Source: an uncultured Eubacteriales bacterium (GTDB taxonomy: Bacteria > Bacillota > Clostridia > Oscillospirales > UBA644). From it: a stretch of DNA of 61,383 nt. The position numbers and the translations under genes were made by a program. Location: contig URFZ01000014.1 of NCBI GenBank assembly GCA_900547165.1, positions 1 to 61,383 on the forward strand. Reading direction: 5' to 3'. A model generated the notes under the pieces. The model saw only the letters and a list, made by a program, of their open reading frames with translations, had not been told where the DNA came from and searched no databases. Within the stretch, counting starts at the first letter, position 1; every line of letters starts with the position of its first letter. Shown here piece by piece: positions 7,846 through 15,637 of the stretch.

Positions 7846-7874
7846 TTGATTTTTTTTCTAAATAGTGATAAAAT
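7846..7874 (+). promoter_or_regulatory. Promoter of the DtxR/MntR-like gene
   Basis: TTGATT (7846-7851) and TAAAAT (7869-7874) with a 17-base spacer, ~40 bases upstream of ATG 7915. Confidence 0.75.
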
Positions 7875-7914
7875 ATACAGTAACAGTATTGAACACTCTT
7901 CAAAGGAGATAATC

Positions 7915-8298
7915 ATGCATTTACAGGAATCGGGAGAAATGTATCTCGAAACAATTCTCATATTGTCCCGAAAGGGTGCGGTGCGTTCTCTCGACGTTGC
8001 CGAATATATGGGATTTTCGAAGCCGAGCGTCAGCCGTGCGGTCGGACTTCTTAAAAACGGCGGATATATTCACGTTGACGACGACGGGTTTATTACGCTG
8101 ACAAAAGAAGGACATGAAATCTCCGACAAAATATATGAACGGCACACGGTTCTGACATCGTTCTTAACGCTTCTCGGCGTTGACCCGAAAGTTGCGGCAG
8201 AGGACGCCTGCAAGATAGAGCACGACATCAGCGACGAATCGTTTGAAGCGATAAAGCATCACGCCGTCAGCGGCAAGTTACCCGGAAAAGACAACTAA
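7915..8298 (+). CDS. DtxR/MntR family metal-dependent repressor
   Basis: 127 residues from ATG 7915, chosen because AAAGGAG lies seven bases upstream; the reading from 7846 would begin inside the promoter. The N-terminal winged helix (RSLDVAEYMGFSKPSVSRAV, DGFITLTKEG) is typical of iron/manganese repressors. The dimerisation/metal domain holds the expected acidic/His segment ACKIEHDISDESFEAI. It lacks the C-terminal SH3-like domain of DtxR and is therefore closer in size to MntR. The metal cannot be told from sequence. No transporter lies next to it, so the targets are elsewhere or unknown. Confidence 0.88.
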   Translation: MHLQESGEMYLETILILSRKGAVRSLDVAEYMGFSKPSVSRAVGLLKNGGYIHVDDDGFITLTKEGHEISDKIYERHTVLTSFLTLLGVDPKVAAEDACKIEHDISDESFEAIKHHAVSGKLPGKDN

Positions 8299-8313
8299 AC
8301 AACCTGTTTTCAG

Positions 8314-8343
8314 AAAAAGACCTCCGAAACGGAGGTCTTTTTT
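8314..8343. terminator. Bidirectional intrinsic terminator
   Basis: A perfect 13-bp stem (AAAAAGACCTCCG / CGGAGGTCTTTTT) with a 3-base loop, between the convergent DtxR-like and Gfo/Idh/MocA genes. A/T flanks on both sides let it serve both strands. Confidence 0.9.
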
Positions 8344-8382
8344 AATGTTTTGTCAGATTGAAAAACTCGGGTGAAGTATGCC

Positions 8383-9660
8383 CTAAACTCTATCAACAAA
8401 ATAAAGGTCCGCGCCATTATCTATGCGGTCAAGGGTGTAAGCGTTGTTCGAAATATCCGAACGCATCGTCCATTTTCCGTTTGTAAAATCGGGGAACGGC
8501 TGCGGAGCGCCGCCGCAGGCTATCGAGTTTTCACTCAATGTCGTTATACACATATACGTTGCGGCATCGTAAACGTCGATAGGCGCATGAGCCCCCGTCC
8601 GAACGGTTTCGAGAAATGCGGCGAACACAAGGTGGTCTATACCGCCGTGCGCGTCTTTTGCGCCGCCGTCTTTCCAAAGCGGGTGCAGATATTCTTTTTC
8701 GTAAGAAGCGGCATTGCCCCATTGCGGACGCCAATCCCACTCGCTCTTTTTGTGCTCCTCGCAGTTATCCAAAAACAGGCTGTCGTTATCTTCCATATAC
8801 ATTCCCTTTGTTCCGTGAACCTCAAAACGGCGGGAATACGCGTGCGGCAACGTGGTGTTCAGAGTCAGCGTAACGGTCTGTCCGCCGGAGCAGGTAAGCA
8901 CGGTCGTTACAACGTCTCCCTGCGCAAAATCGACATTCGACAGCGGGTGTTCCGCACCTTTCTTTTCAACCGCATATTCGTGCAAACCGCGCGACGCGGA
9001 CGAAAACGACGAAAGCGATACAAAGCGGTTGCCGTTGTTTATGTCAAGCAGTTTTGCGATAGGTCCTATCTCATGCGTCGGATAGTTTTCACCGTTGCGG
9101 TGAATATAATTGCGCAGACGGTAATGTCTGTTTTCTTTACCGCCGAGAATTTCTTCGCGCAGGTCGTGGCTGTATGCGCCGTTACAGTGCATAACATGAC
9201 CGAGAACGCCGCGGCGCACCATATTCAGCGCCATCAACTCGCGCTTGCCGTAACAGCAGTTCTCCATAAACATCAATTCCGTGCCCGTCTGTTCATATAC
9301 CTGAACAAGGCGGTAGCAGTCTTCCAGCGAATATGCGCCGCCCGCTTCAAGCCCTATCGGTTTGCCCGCAAGCATCGCGGCAACCGCGACCTCGACGTGC
9401 GCTTCCCACGAAACGGCAACAAATACGGCGTCAACATCCGCACGGGCAAGCACTTCCCTGTAATCGGAAGTCTCGAACGGGCGCGGCTGTCCCGCCTCTT
9501 CTATTTTATCCGCGGCGGCTTTTACTCTGTCCGCAAGGGGGTCGCAAACGGCAACTATCGCAACTTCGCCCTTTTTCGCAAACGGCAGCAGCGGTGCGGA
9601 GATCATTCCGCTGCCGCGCTGACCGAGCCCGATAACGCCGAGTTTAACACATTTTTCCAT
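8383..9660 (-). CDS. Gfo/Idh/MocA family oxidoreductase
   Basis: NAD(P)-dependent sugar or polyol dehydrogenase/hydrolase-type protein, 425 residues from ATG 9660 (AAAGGAAAAATT upstream). The N-terminus has a Rossmann nucleotide-binding turn (VKLGVIGLGQRGSGM) followed by VAVCDPLADR. EAGGAYSLEDCYRLV takes the place of the usual EKP motif, so the catalytic Lys seen in classical members is missing there; in glycosidase-like members of this superfamily that position also varies. The C-terminal alpha/beta domain contains the HEIGPIAKLLDIN segment. The substrate is unknown. It lies 35 bases downstream of a terminator, so it may depend on read-through from the oxidative-stress operon or on a promoter hidden there. 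Confidence 0.88.
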   Translation of the reverse strand: MEKCVKLGVIGLGQRGSGMISAPLLPFAKKGEVAIVAVCDPLADRVKAAADKIEEAGQPRPFETSDYREVLARADVDAVFVAVSWEAHVEVAVAAMLAGKPIGLEAGGAYSLEDCYRLVQVYEQTGTELMFMENCCYGKRELMALNMVRRGVLGHVMHCNGAYSHDLREEILGGKENRHYRLRNYIHRNGENYPTHEIGPIAKLLDINNGNRFVSLSSFSSASRGLHEYAVEKKGAEHPLSNVDFAQGDVVTTVLTCSGGQTVTLTLNTTLPHAYSRRFEVHGTKGMYMEDNDSLFLDNCEEHKKSEWDWRPQWGNAASYEKEYLHPLWKDGGAKDAHGGIDHLVFAAFLETVRTGAHAPIDVYDAATYMCITTLSENSIACGGAPQPFPDFTNGKWTMRSDISNNAYTLDRIDNGADLYFVDRV

Positions 9661-9699
9661 AATTTTTCCTTTGCAATGTTCGGTCCGAAACGGCAAAAA

Positions 9700-9731
9700 C
9701 GGTCTTGACGGTAAAATAACCGCCAAGACCG
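9700..9731 (-). terminator. Intrinsic terminator after the rubredoxin gene
   Basis: A 13-bp hairpin (CGGTCTTGGCGGT / ACCGTCAAGACCG on the minus strand, one G-U pair) followed by TTTTTG. It ends the flavodiiron-rubrerythrin-BFD-rubredoxin operon. Confidence 0.8.
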
Positions 9732-9741
9732 AATATTATTT

Positions 9742-9894
9742 TTATTGTTCTTCGAAAACGTCTTTTCCGAGACCGCAAACGGGGCAAACCCAGTCTTCGG
9801 GAACATCTTCCCAAGCGGTGCCGGGTGCTATACCGTTGTCGGGGTCGCCGACTGCGGGATCGTAAACGTATCCGCACGGACATACATAAGTCAT
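9742..9894 (-). CDS. Rubredoxin (50 aa)
   Basis: A small electron carrier with a single Fe(Cys)4 site. The translation begins MTYVCPCGYVYDP and ends CPVCGLGKDVFEEQ. The C-terminal Cys pair is canonical (CPVCG); the N-terminal pair is C-x-C (CPC) rather than the usual CxxC, giving one residue less between ligands, which is unusual and may alter the site. GTAWEDVPEDWVCP is the standard rubredoxin core. GGATG precedes ATG 9894. It is the last gene of the oxygen-defence operon, where it would pass electrons to the flavodiiron protein and rubrerythrin. Confidence 0.93.
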   Translation of the reverse strand: MTYVCPCGYVYDPAVGDPDNGIAPGTAWEDVPEDWVCPVCGLGKDVFEEQ

Positions 9895-9908
9895 ATCAAA
9901 ACATCCTT

Positions 9909-10103
9909 TCAGCGGCTCATTATCTGAGAGATAACGTCCATTATTTTATCGTGACAGCCTCCGCAGCCGGTGGAACAATGCGTGATCTTCTGAACATCTT
10001 CAAAAGATTTTTCAACGCTTTCAAAAGTTTTTTCGTTGTGAAGAGCGTCCTCAACATCGGCGTAGGTGACTTTTTTGCATTTGCAGATAAGATAGTTTTC
10101 CAT
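9909..10103 (-). CDS. BFD-like [2Fe-2S] protein
   Basis: 64 residues. The Cys arrangement CKC ... CSTGCGGC matches the bacterioferritin-associated-ferredoxin type [2Fe-2S] fold, and VTYADVEDAL plus the C-terminal MDVISQIM helix complete the small helical domain. It begins two bases after the rubrerythrin stop and sits upstream of the rubredoxin, so it is part of the same redox relay. Its partner is unknown; electron transfer to a diiron protein is a reasonable inference. Confidence 0.88.
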   Translation of the reverse strand: MENYLICKCKKVTYADVEDALHNEKTFESVEKSFEDVQKITHCSTGCGGCHDKIMDVISQIMSR

Positions 10104-10104
10104 A

Positions 10105-10653
10105 TTATTTACCGAAATATCTCTTCAAAAGACCCGCAAACGCTCTGCCGTGACGGGCTTCGTCTTTCGCCATTTCGTGAACGGTGTCGTGAATTGCGTC
10201 AAGGTTATGCTGTTTTGCAATTTTTGCAAGTTCGAACTTGCCTGCGGTTGCGCCGTTTTCGGCTTCAACGCGAACGGTAAGGTTCTTTTCTGTCGAATCG
10301 GAAACACATTCGCCGAGAAGTTCCGCGAATTTTGCGGCGTGTTCTGCCTCTTCAAAGGCTGCGGTCTTCCAATATTCGGCGATTTCGGGATAGCCTTCGC
10401 GAGCGGCTGCTCTGGACATTGCAAGATACATACCCACTTCGGTGCATTCGCCGTTGAAGTTTGCGCGAAGTCCTTCGATTATCTCTGCGGGCGCGTCTTT
10501 TGCGATACCTATAACGTGCTCGGTCGCCCAAGTCATTTCATTTTCAACGACCTCTACAAACTTTTCACCGGGTGCTTTGCAAAGAGGACAGACATCGGGT
10601 CTTACGTCCGAAACAACGATTTCTCCGCAAACTGTGCATCTCCATTTTTTCAT
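10105..10653 (-). CDS. Reverse rubrerythrin
   Basis: A peroxide-reducing diiron protein of 182 residues. Domain order is reversed relative to classical rubrerythrin: an N-terminal rubredoxin-type site (CTVCG ... CPLCKAPGEKF, residues ~6-35) comes before the four-helix diiron domain. Diiron ligand motifs are visible as FNGECTEVGMY, AAFEEAEHAAKF, KFELAKIAKQ and MAKDEARHGRAF (two ExxH pairs). Found in strict anaerobes, these enzymes remove H2O2 using NADH through rubredoxin-linked carriers. GGAGGAAT precedes ATG 10653. It lies 58 bases downstream of the flavodiiron gene in the same orientation, with no terminator between. Confidence 0.95.
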   Translation of the reverse strand: MKKWRCTVCGEIVVSDVRPDVCPLCKAPGEKFVEVVENEMTWATEHVIGIAKDAPAEIIEGLRANFNGECTEVGMYLAMSRAAAREGYPEIAEYWKTAAFEEAEHAAKFAELLGECVSDSTEKNLTVRVEAENGATAGKFELAKIAKQHNLDAIHDTVHEMAKDEARHGRAFAGLLKRYFGK

Positions 10654-10711
10654 GATAAATTCCTCCGTTTTGATTAAATAATTTTTGATTTTGTGATGTA
10701 TGTTATTGTTT

Positions 10712-12502
10712 TTACGCTATGGGTTCAAAGTCAGCCGCGCCGTGTTTGCAGAGCGGGCAGATAAAATCTTCGGGCAGTTCGTCGCCCTCGTAAACGTAGC
10801 CGCATATCTTGCAGACATAGCCTTTCTTGCCCTCTGTTGCGGGCTTCGGCTTTACATTTTCGAAATAATATGAATACGTCATCGTCTCACGGTCGCTTAT
10901 AACTCTGGCTTCCGTTACGGAACAGATGAACATTCCGTGTGTGCCGAGGTCAACGACCTGTTCTACTTTGAGCGAAAATGCGGCGTTGATATAGCGAGGC
11001 AAAATCGCAAGTCCGTTATCGGAACGAACGATGTCGATATTTTCAAACTTATCCGTGTTTCTTCCGCTTCTGAAACCGAAGTTTTCAAAAACGGAGAACG
11101 GTGCGTCAACGGAAAGACAGTTGACGTTCATTTTTCCCGTTTGCTTTATGACATGATAAGAATAATTCTGTTTATTGATATTGACTGCGATAAGATTCGG
11201 ACTGTCGGACACCTGTGAAACGGTGTTGACTATAAGACCGTTGTCGCGTTTTCCGTCATTCGAGGTCACGACATAAAGTCCGTAACCTATGCGGAAAAGC
11301 GCCGTCAGATCGTTTTTGTTTGCGCGGTCTCCCGAACGTGCGATATAATCGCGGCAAAGTTCTTCGACAAGACGGTCAAGCGCGTCACGGCTGTCCGCGT
11401 TGAGTGCGGAACGTATCGTAACGGTCGTTTCCGTGAATGTTATATTCTTGCAGGTTTCGAGTTTTGCGCGCATGAGTTTTGCGGCAAGCGGCGCCCAAGA
11501 ACCGTTTTCTATAAGCGCAACCGTGCGGTTCTTGAATCCGCGCTCCGTCAAATGGTCGATAAACTGACGCATAAACGGATAAAGTTCCGCGTTGTATGTG
11601 GTTGTTGCAAGTACAAGTTTGCCGTAACGGAAAGCGGCGGCAACGGCGGCTGACATATCGTCACGCGCAAGGTCGTAAACCTCAACTTTCGGACAACCGC
11701 CCTCACGGAGTTTTTCCGCAAGCGCTTCAACGCCTTTTCTGGTGTTGCCGTAAACGGAAGTGTACGCAACGCATATACCCTCACTCTCGACCGAATACGA
11801 CGACCATGTATCGTAAAGTCCGATATAATGTCCGAGATCTTCGGTCAAAACCGGACCGTGAAGAGGACAGATCTTTTCAATGTCGAGTGCGGCGGCTTTT
11901 TTGAGCAGAGCCTGAACCTGCGCGCCGTATTTGCCGACGATTCCGATATAATATCTTCTCGCTTCATCGTCCCACGGTTCTTCCCTGTCAAGCGCTCCGA
12001 ACTTGCCGAAACCGTCGGCGGAGAAAAGAACTTTGTCTGCCGAATCGTAGGTCACCATGACTTCGGGCCAATGCACCATGGGCGCAAAAACGAATGTCAA
12101 CTTATGCTTGCCGAGGTCAAGCGTCTCTCCGTCCGAAACAACTATCCGTTTTTCGCAGAAATCCGCGCCGAAGAAATTTTCCATCATTGCAAACGCTTTT
12201 TTATTCGAAACAACGGAAGCGTTCGGATATGTTTTTAAGAAATTGACTATATTTGCCGAGTGATCGGGCTCCATGTGCTGAATAACAAGATAATCCGGGC
12301 GGCGCGAACCAAGCGCGGAAGCCACATTGTCAAGCCACTCATGCGTGAAGTTTGCATCCACGGTGTCCATAACCGCGATTTTATCGTCGAGAATGACATA
12401 AGAGTTGTAGGACATTCCGTTCGGAACTATGTACTGTCCCTCAAAAAGGTCAACATCGTGGTCATTCACACCCACATAAATTATATCATCAGTTATTCTC
12501 AT
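10712..12502 (-). CDS. Multidomain flavodiiron protein (beta-lactamase-like, flavodoxin, flavin reductase, rubredoxin)
   Basis: Four-electron O2 (or NO) reductase, 596 residues. Residues ~1-245 are the metallo-beta-lactamase-like diiron domain (HMEPDH, HWPEVMVTYD, CPLHGP); ~250-395 flavodoxin (AYTSVYGNTRKGVE); ~410-555 a flavin-reductase-like FMN domain (IGYGLYVVTSNDGKRDNGLIVN); ~557-596 a rubredoxin site (CKICGYVYEG ... CPLCKHG). With all four in one chain it needs only NAD(P)H-linked electron input. ATG 12502 is preferred (AAAGGGG eight bases upstream) over the in-frame start at 12532. It leads the operon and has a strong promoter with a palindrome between promoter and gene. Confidence 0.95.
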   Translation of the reverse strand: MRITDDIIYVGVNDHDVDLFEGQYIVPNGMSYNSYVILDDKIAVMDTVDANFTHEWLDNVASALGSRRPDYLVIQHMEPDHSANIVNFLKTYPNASVVSNKKAFAMMENFFGADFCEKRIVVSDGETLDLGKHKLTFVFAPMVHWPEVMVTYDSADKVLFSADGFGKFGALDREEPWDDEARRYYIGIVGKYGAQVQALLKKAAALDIEKICPLHGPVLTEDLGHYIGLYDTWSSYSVESEGICVAYTSVYGNTRKGVEALAEKLREGGCPKVEVYDLARDDMSAAVAAAFRYGKLVLATTTYNAELYPFMRQFIDHLTERGFKNRTVALIENGSWAPLAAKLMRAKLETCKNITFTETTVTIRSALNADSRDALDRLVEELCRDYIARSGDRANKNDLTALFRIGYGLYVVTSNDGKRDNGLIVNTVSQVSDSPNLIAVNINKQNYSYHVIKQTGKMNVNCLSVDAPFSVFENFGFRSGRNTDKFENIDIVRSDNGLAILPRYINAAFSLKVEQVVDLGTHGMFICSVTEARVISDRETMTYSYYFENVKPKPATEGKKGYVCKICGYVYEGDELPEDFICPLCKHGAADFEPIA

Positions 12503-12535
12503 AGTCAAGCCCCTTTCGGCAGCGTTTTTCAATTC

Positions 12536-12550
12536 ATACCAATTTGGTAT
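12536..12550. promoter_or_regulatory. Perfect 15-bp palindrome upstream of the flavodiiron operon
   Basis: ATACCAA-T-TTGGTAT, two exact 7-base arms, about 15 bases downstream of the predicted transcription start. A repressor bound here would block elongation of the oxygen-defence operon. I cannot name the regulator; it does not match the PerR or Rex consensus as I know them. Confidence 0.6.
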
Positions 12551-12565
12551 ACTTAATGTACTTCT

Positions 12566-12594
12566 ATTATAATATAAATCGACACATAAATCAA
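12566..12594 (-). promoter_or_regulatory. Promoter of the flavodiiron operon
   Basis: Minus-strand TTGATT (12589-12594) and consensus TATAAT (12566-12571), 17-base spacer. Confidence 0.8.
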
Positions 12595-12602
12595 GTGAGT
12601 TT

Positions 12603-12843
12603 ACAATATTTCCACAAATTATTTTTTCTTCCGAACATTCCCATTCAACAAATACAGAGAGAAGTGGAGCGCAAATCTACTATTCAACCGAAAATTTCAA
12701 CCGGATAGGAGTAAGAGATAACAGTTATCAAATAAATTCACATAAAAGTGGAGCGATAAAGCAAACGGCACAAAATGAATAATTCGAGACATTCGAGCAT
12801 ATTATTTTTCAGATAACTTCAACAATATATAGGCAGGAACGGT
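12603..12843. other. Non-coding stretch with short repeats
   Basis: No gene is visible. The stretch contains two copies of AAGTGGAGCG (12662-12671 and 12746-12755), a tandem TTCAACCG pair near 12685-12702 and a 13-bp palindrome GATAACAGTTATC (12717-12729). It presumably holds the promoter of the amidase gene at 12844, but no clear -35/-10 pair stands out. Confidence 0.4.
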
Positions 12844-13593
12844 ATGAAAGTATTTTTGAGCGCAAAACTGTCGGACGTGGGACGTATGTTTTTCACGGCG
12901 TTTATGTGTGCGTCGATGATTCTGACGTTCGTGGTCTGCACGGGCAGAGAACAGAAGAAGAAAAAACTCGGAAAAGCGGTAAATGTTACGGCGACACAGA
13001 CGGAGCGGTTACCGACGGTGGTAATAGACGCGGGGCACGGAGGCGCAGACGGCGGGTGTGAGGGATATGACGGTTCGTGCGAAAAGGATTACAACCTTGC
13101 AAACGCAAAAAAACTGCGTGTGTTTTTCGATATGGCGGGTTTTGACACCGTCATGACGCGGGACACAGACGACGACACGGACGGCGACGGAAGCGGATTT
13201 TCCAAGAAAAAGGATATTCGCAACCGCGTTGAAATTGCGGAAAGCCCCGCAGACAGCATTCTTTTGAGCATTCACGCCAATCTGTCAACAGCAGAAAGAG
13301 ACAAGGGCTTCACGGCGTTTTACGGTGTCAAGAGAGAGGACTCGCAACTGTTTGCCGAAAAAATAACGGAAGCCTGTGCGGACACAGACCTCTGCACGCG
13401 GATAAGAGACGTAAAAAAAGCCCCGTCAACGGTCTACATACAGCAGAACGTTGACAGGGTAAGTGTGCTTATAGAATGCGGATTTCTGTCAAACCATGAA
13501 GATCTTGCATTGTTAAAGAGTGACGAATATCGGCAAAAACTGATGTTCGCGGTCTTTCGCGGAGTTGTGACGGCACAGGAAGAGCGCGGTTAG
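12844..13593 (+). CDS. N-acetylmuramoyl-L-alanine amidase (Amidase_3, CwlD-like)
   Basis: A zinc amidase cleaving the lactyl-peptide bond of peptidoglycan, 249 residues. A membrane-anchor or signal segment (FFTAFMCASMILTFVVC) is followed by a short basic linker. The catalytic domain (residues ~58-245) has VIDAGHGGADGG (first Zn His), EKDYNLA (in the position of the Zn-binding Glu), SIHAN (second Zn His) and VLIECGFLSN (catalytic Glu). Size and single-domain layout resemble CwlD, which makes muramic-delta-lactam in spore cortex; sporulation in this organism is not shown by the window. It is convergent with radC, which ends 16 bases away. Confidence 0.9.
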   Translation: MKVFLSAKLSDVGRMFFTAFMCASMILTFVVCTGREQKKKKLGKAVNVTATQTERLPTVVIDAGHGGADGGCEGYDGSCEKDYNLANAKKLRVFFDMAGFDTVMTRDTDDDTDGDGSGFSKKKDIRNRVEIAESPADSILLSIHANLSTAERDKGFTAFYGVKREDSQLFAEKITEACADTDLCTRIRDVKKAPSTVYIQQNVDRVSVLIECGFLSNHEDLALLKSDEYRQKLMFAVFRGVVTAQEERG

Positions 13594-13609
13594 GCTGAAT
13601 ATATTCGGA

Positions 13610-14377
13610 CTAAACATCCGACTTCGGCTCGGTTCTGCCGCCGACAAATATGCTTTCGTACTGTTTCTTTTCCCGAGGAAGTTCGGGAAGCAGCCCGCTT
13701 TGATAAAACGAAACGCAGTCGCCGTTAAAATCGAAAACAAGGTGATCGAGAAGCAGAATGTCAAGCCCTTTCAATGTTTCGAAAATGCGGTCGGTCGTCA
13801 ATCTGTCCGCAGAAGACGGAACGGCTATTCCCGCAGGGTGATTATGCGCGATTATAACGGCGGTGGCGTTGTTTGAAAGCGCCGTTTCGGCAACTTTCTT
13901 AACGCTTATCTGAACGGAGTTGAAACTGCCCTCGTACAGCACCGAAACATTAAGTACACGAAGAGAAGCGTCAAGGCAAAGCATAACGGAACGTTCCTCG
14001 GTCTTTTCCGTAAAATATGAGCCGAGCAGGCGTCCCGCCTCGTCTATGCTTCGAAGAAACATAATGTCGCGGGAACGGCTCATACAGACCGCGCGCCATA
14101 TATCGGGATAAGTTTTCAGAAGAATCGCCGCATTTCGCGTAACGCCCTCAACGGCGCACAACGCATCTGTTTTTGCCGAAAAGACACCGCCGAGAGAGCC
14201 GAACGTGTCAAGCAGCCTGTGGGCTATCGGATTTGTGTCGCGATACGGTATCGCGTGGAAGAGAACAAGTTCAAGAAGTTCGTGGTCTTTGAACGATTCC
14301 GAACCGGACTTTTCATATTTTTCACGGACACGCTGTCTGTGTCCTTTATGCAATTCGCCGTCTTTGTCTTTCTTCAA
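13610..14377 (-). CDS. radC: RadC family JAB-domain protein
   Basis: 255 residues. The N-terminal part is a helix-hairpin-helix-like region (DHELLELVLFHAIPYRDTNPIAHRLL), and the C-terminal part is the JAB/MPN metal domain with the HNHPAG motif, followed by PSSADRLTTDRI and LDHLVF. The biochemical role of RadC is unsettled despite the historical DNA-repair name. The apparent start is TTG 14377 with GGGGAG ten bases upstream; no better ATG lies before the domain. A terminator at 14414-14441 separates it from upp, so it may have its own weak promoter. Confidence 0.9.
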   Translation of the reverse strand: MKKDKDGELHKGHRQRVREKYEKSGSESFKDHELLELVLFHAIPYRDTNPIAHRLLDTFGSLGGVFSAKTDALCAVEGVTRNAAILLKTYPDIWRAVCMSRSRDIMFLRSIDEAGRLLGSYFTEKTEERSVMLCLDASLRVLNVSVLYEGSFNSVQISVKKVAETALSNNATAVIIAHNHPAGIAVPSSADRLTTDRIFETLKGLDILLLDHLVFDFNGDCVSFYQSGLLPELPREKKQYESIFVGGRTEPKSDV

Positions 14378-14413
14378 CTGTCAGTCTCTCCCCTTTCCTC
14401 ATATCAAATTCAA

Positions 14414-14441
14414 AACGCCGACGGTTTTTTCCGTCGGCGTT
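14414..14441 (-). terminator. Intrinsic terminator after upp
   Basis: A perfect 11-bp stem (AACGCCGACGG / CCGTCGGCGTT) around a T6/A6 loop, followed on the minus strand by TTTTGAATTT. It ends the lepA-to-upp block. Confidence 0.85.
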
Positions 14442-14465
14442 CGGTTTTTCAACTCTTGGCTTTGC

Positions 14466-15092
14466 TTATTTCGTTCCGAAAATACGGTCGCCCGCGTCGC
14501 CGAGACCGGGGACGATATAACCGTGGTCGTTAAGTTTTTCGTCAAGACCCGCGATGTAAATTTCAACATCGGGGTGGTCTTCGTTCAGTCTCTTTATTCC
14601 CTCGGGAGCGGCAAGAAGATGAACGGATTTGATATTGGTAACACCTCTGTCTTTAAGGAAACGGATAGCCGCGGAAGCCGAACCGCCCGTTGCAAGCATC
14701 GGGTCAACTATCATAACTTCTCTTTCCGCAATATCGGAGGGCATCTTGCAGTAATATTCAACGGGTTCAAGCGTCTGCGGGTCTCTGTAAAGACCGATAT
14801 GTCCTATCTTTGCGGACGGAAGCAGATTAACCATACCGTCAACCATGCCGAGGCCTGCACGGAGAATGGGAACTATCGCAAGTTTCTTGCCCGCTATAAC
14901 GGGAGCCATCGTCTTCTGAATGGGAGTTTCGATCTCAACCATTTTGAGAGGAAGGTCTCGGGTAACTTCATAGCACATAAGCATCGAGATTTCCGCCGCA
15001 AGTTCGCGGAACTCTTTGGAACCGGTCTCCACCTTGCGCATGATGGAAAGTTTGTGCTGAATGAGGGGGTGATTTGTGAAATGGTAATTCAT
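14466..15092 (-). CDS. upp: Uracil phosphoribosyltransferase
   Basis: Salvages uracil with PRPP to UMP. At 208 residues it is the normal length. Diagnostic motifs are PILRAGLGMVDG, IGLYRDP, the PRPP loop VDPMLATGGSA and the C-terminal uracil-binding YIVPGLGDAGDRIFGT. GGAGATC precedes ATG 15092. It lies 64 bases downstream of rpiB in the same direction, a common Clostridia/Bacilli neighbourhood, and is followed by a strong terminator. Confidence 0.97.
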   Translation of the reverse strand: MNYHFTNHPLIQHKLSIMRKVETGSKEFRELAAEISMLMCYEVTRDLPLKMVEIETPIQKTMAPVIAGKKLAIVPILRAGLGMVDGMVNLLPSAKIGHIGLYRDPQTLEPVEYYCKMPSDIAEREVMIVDPMLATGGSASAAIRFLKDRGVTNIKSVHLLAAPEGIKRLNEDHPDVEIYIAGLDEKLNDHGYIVPGLGDAGDRIFGTK

Positions 15093-15156
15093 GACAGATC
15101 TCCTTGAAATTTATACGATTAAAATTTTATTCTGAAAAAATACCCGTCGAAGCGGC

Positions 15157-15582
15157 TCAATCCTCGAACATATCAATTCGAAGCTGATGTTTTCCGCCCT
15201 CGAACGGGGTCGAAAGAAAGACGTCCACAAGTTCACAGGCAAGACCGTAACCAACGACACGTTCGCCCAGACAAAGAACGTTTGCATTGTTGTGCGCTCT
15301 GGTGAATTTTGCGCTGAAATAATCGGAGCAAGCGGCGGCTCTTATACCCTTTTGCTTGTTGGCAGCCATGCTCATACCGATACCGGTTCCGCAAACAAGG
15401 ATACCGAGTTCGCAAGTTCCGTCGTTGATCTTTTCGCAAAGTTTTTTTGCAAAAACGGGATAATGACACGACTGCTCGGAATCCGTGCCGAGGTCGAGAT
15501 ATTCATAACCGTTTTCTTTTAAGTGATTTTTCAGTTTTTCTTTGAGAGCAAAGCCCGCGTGGTCTGATGCAAGAGCGATCAT
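15157..15582 (-). CDS. rpiB: Ribose-5-phosphate isomerase B
   Basis: Interconverts ribose-5-phosphate and ribulose-5-phosphate. 141 residues, the usual RpiB size. MIALASDHAGFALK (substrate binding), ILVCGTGIGMSMAANK (catalytic Cys and anion hole), TRAHNNANVLCLGERVVG are all present. AAAGGAG precedes ATG 15582. It is placed between tsaB and upp on the same strand; supplying pentose phosphate for PRPP links it functionally to upp. Confidence 0.97.
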   Translation of the reverse strand: MIALASDHAGFALKEKLKNHLKENGYEYLDLGTDSEQSCHYPVFAKKLCEKINDGTCELGILVCGTGIGMSMAANKQKGIRAAACSDYFSAKFTRAHNNANVLCLGERVVGYGLACELVDVFLSTPFEGGKHQLRIDMFED

Positions 15583-15637
15583 ACTGTTTCTCCTTTACCT
15601 CTTTTTGTTTATCGTATTCCGCAAAAGCGGTCAACAT

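Noticed and set aside
8371..9708. Plus-strand open frame of 445 codons over the Gfo/Idh/MocA gene
   Set aside because: Shadow frame; the minus strand has the Rossmann motif and a ribosome-binding site.
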